Made by a program: the position numbers and the translations under genes. From the NCBI GenBank assembly GCA_007117255.1, contig SKGU01000228.1, positions 1 to 6,514 of the forward strand: a DNA stretch of 6,514 nucleotides, read 5' to 3'. The notes under the pieces were generated by a model. It searched no databases, was not told where the DNA came from, and saw only the letters and a list, made by a program, of their open reading frames with translations. Of the stretch, positions 6,474 to 6,514 are shown one piece after another; the stretch's first letter is position 1; the number at the start of each line of letters is the position of its first letter. The DNA comes from Natronohydrobacter sp. GTDB lineage: Bacteria; Pseudomonadota; Alphaproteobacteria; Rhodobacterales; Rhodobacteraceae.

Positions 6474-6491
6474 AACCTTGTTAAAACCTTG
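6474..6491. repeat. Tandem AACCTTG repeat in the efp leader
   Basis: AACCTTG occurs at 6474-6480 and again at 6485-6491, an 11-base period. On the minus strand this gives two CAAGGTT copies just before efp, the nearer of which supplies the AAGG ribosome-binding element. It may be a small operator or simply a duplicated Shine-Dalgarno-like sequence. TATA at 6511-6514, at the window edge, could belong to a -10 box but is too incomplete to call. Confidence 0.3.
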
Positions 6492-6514
6492 ATGTTTTTT
6501 CGAGCCTTCCTATA

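Overview
This 6.5 kb window is chromosomal DNA from an alphaproteobacterium, most likely of the Rhodobacteraceae (Rhodobacterales). The evidence is the moderately high GC content, a proline dehydrogenase of the intermediate-length type without a DNA-binding domain that is divergent from an Lrp-type regulator (the arrangement known from Rhodobacter capsulatus putA/putR), a familiar Rhodobacterales-style GC-rich intergenic element, and the protein sequences themselves. The genus cannot be fixed from the sequence alone.

Layout, left to right. (1) 3-479, plus strand: the 3' part of ispG, the iron-sulfur enzyme of the MEP isoprenoid pathway, cut by the window edge. (2) 480-556: a short convergent gap filled by a run of hairpins, which reads as the putA terminator and probably as a copy of a dispersed intergenic repeat. 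(3) 557-4018, minus strand: putA, the bifunctional proline dehydrogenase / glutamate-semialdehyde dehydrogenase, complete at 1153 residues from the preferred start. (4) 4019-4133: the AT-richer divergent control region, with a putative putA promoter and candidate regulator sites. (5) 4134-4604, plus strand: putR, an Lrp/AsnC-type regulator. (6) 4592-4610: a hairpin that contains the putR stop codon. (7) 4619-5833, minus strand: a secreted multi-domain envelope protein ending in a META (HslJ-like) domain. (8) 5907-6470, minus strand: efp, translation elongation factor P, with its start and SD inside the window but its promoter probably at or beyond the edge.

The only clear functional unit is putA-putR. 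PutR is expected to sense proline and activate putA, whose product oxidises proline to glutamate in two channelled steps. ispG and efp are housekeeping genes. The META-domain protein lies 73 bases downstream of efp on the same strand and could be read through from it, but no functional link is evident.

No gene-dense new system, mobile element, CRISPR array or RNA gene is visible. The items most worth a second look are the composite domain architecture of the META protein, with one cysteine pair in each of three domains, the compact C-terminal domain of PutA, and the intergenic terminator/repeat element.
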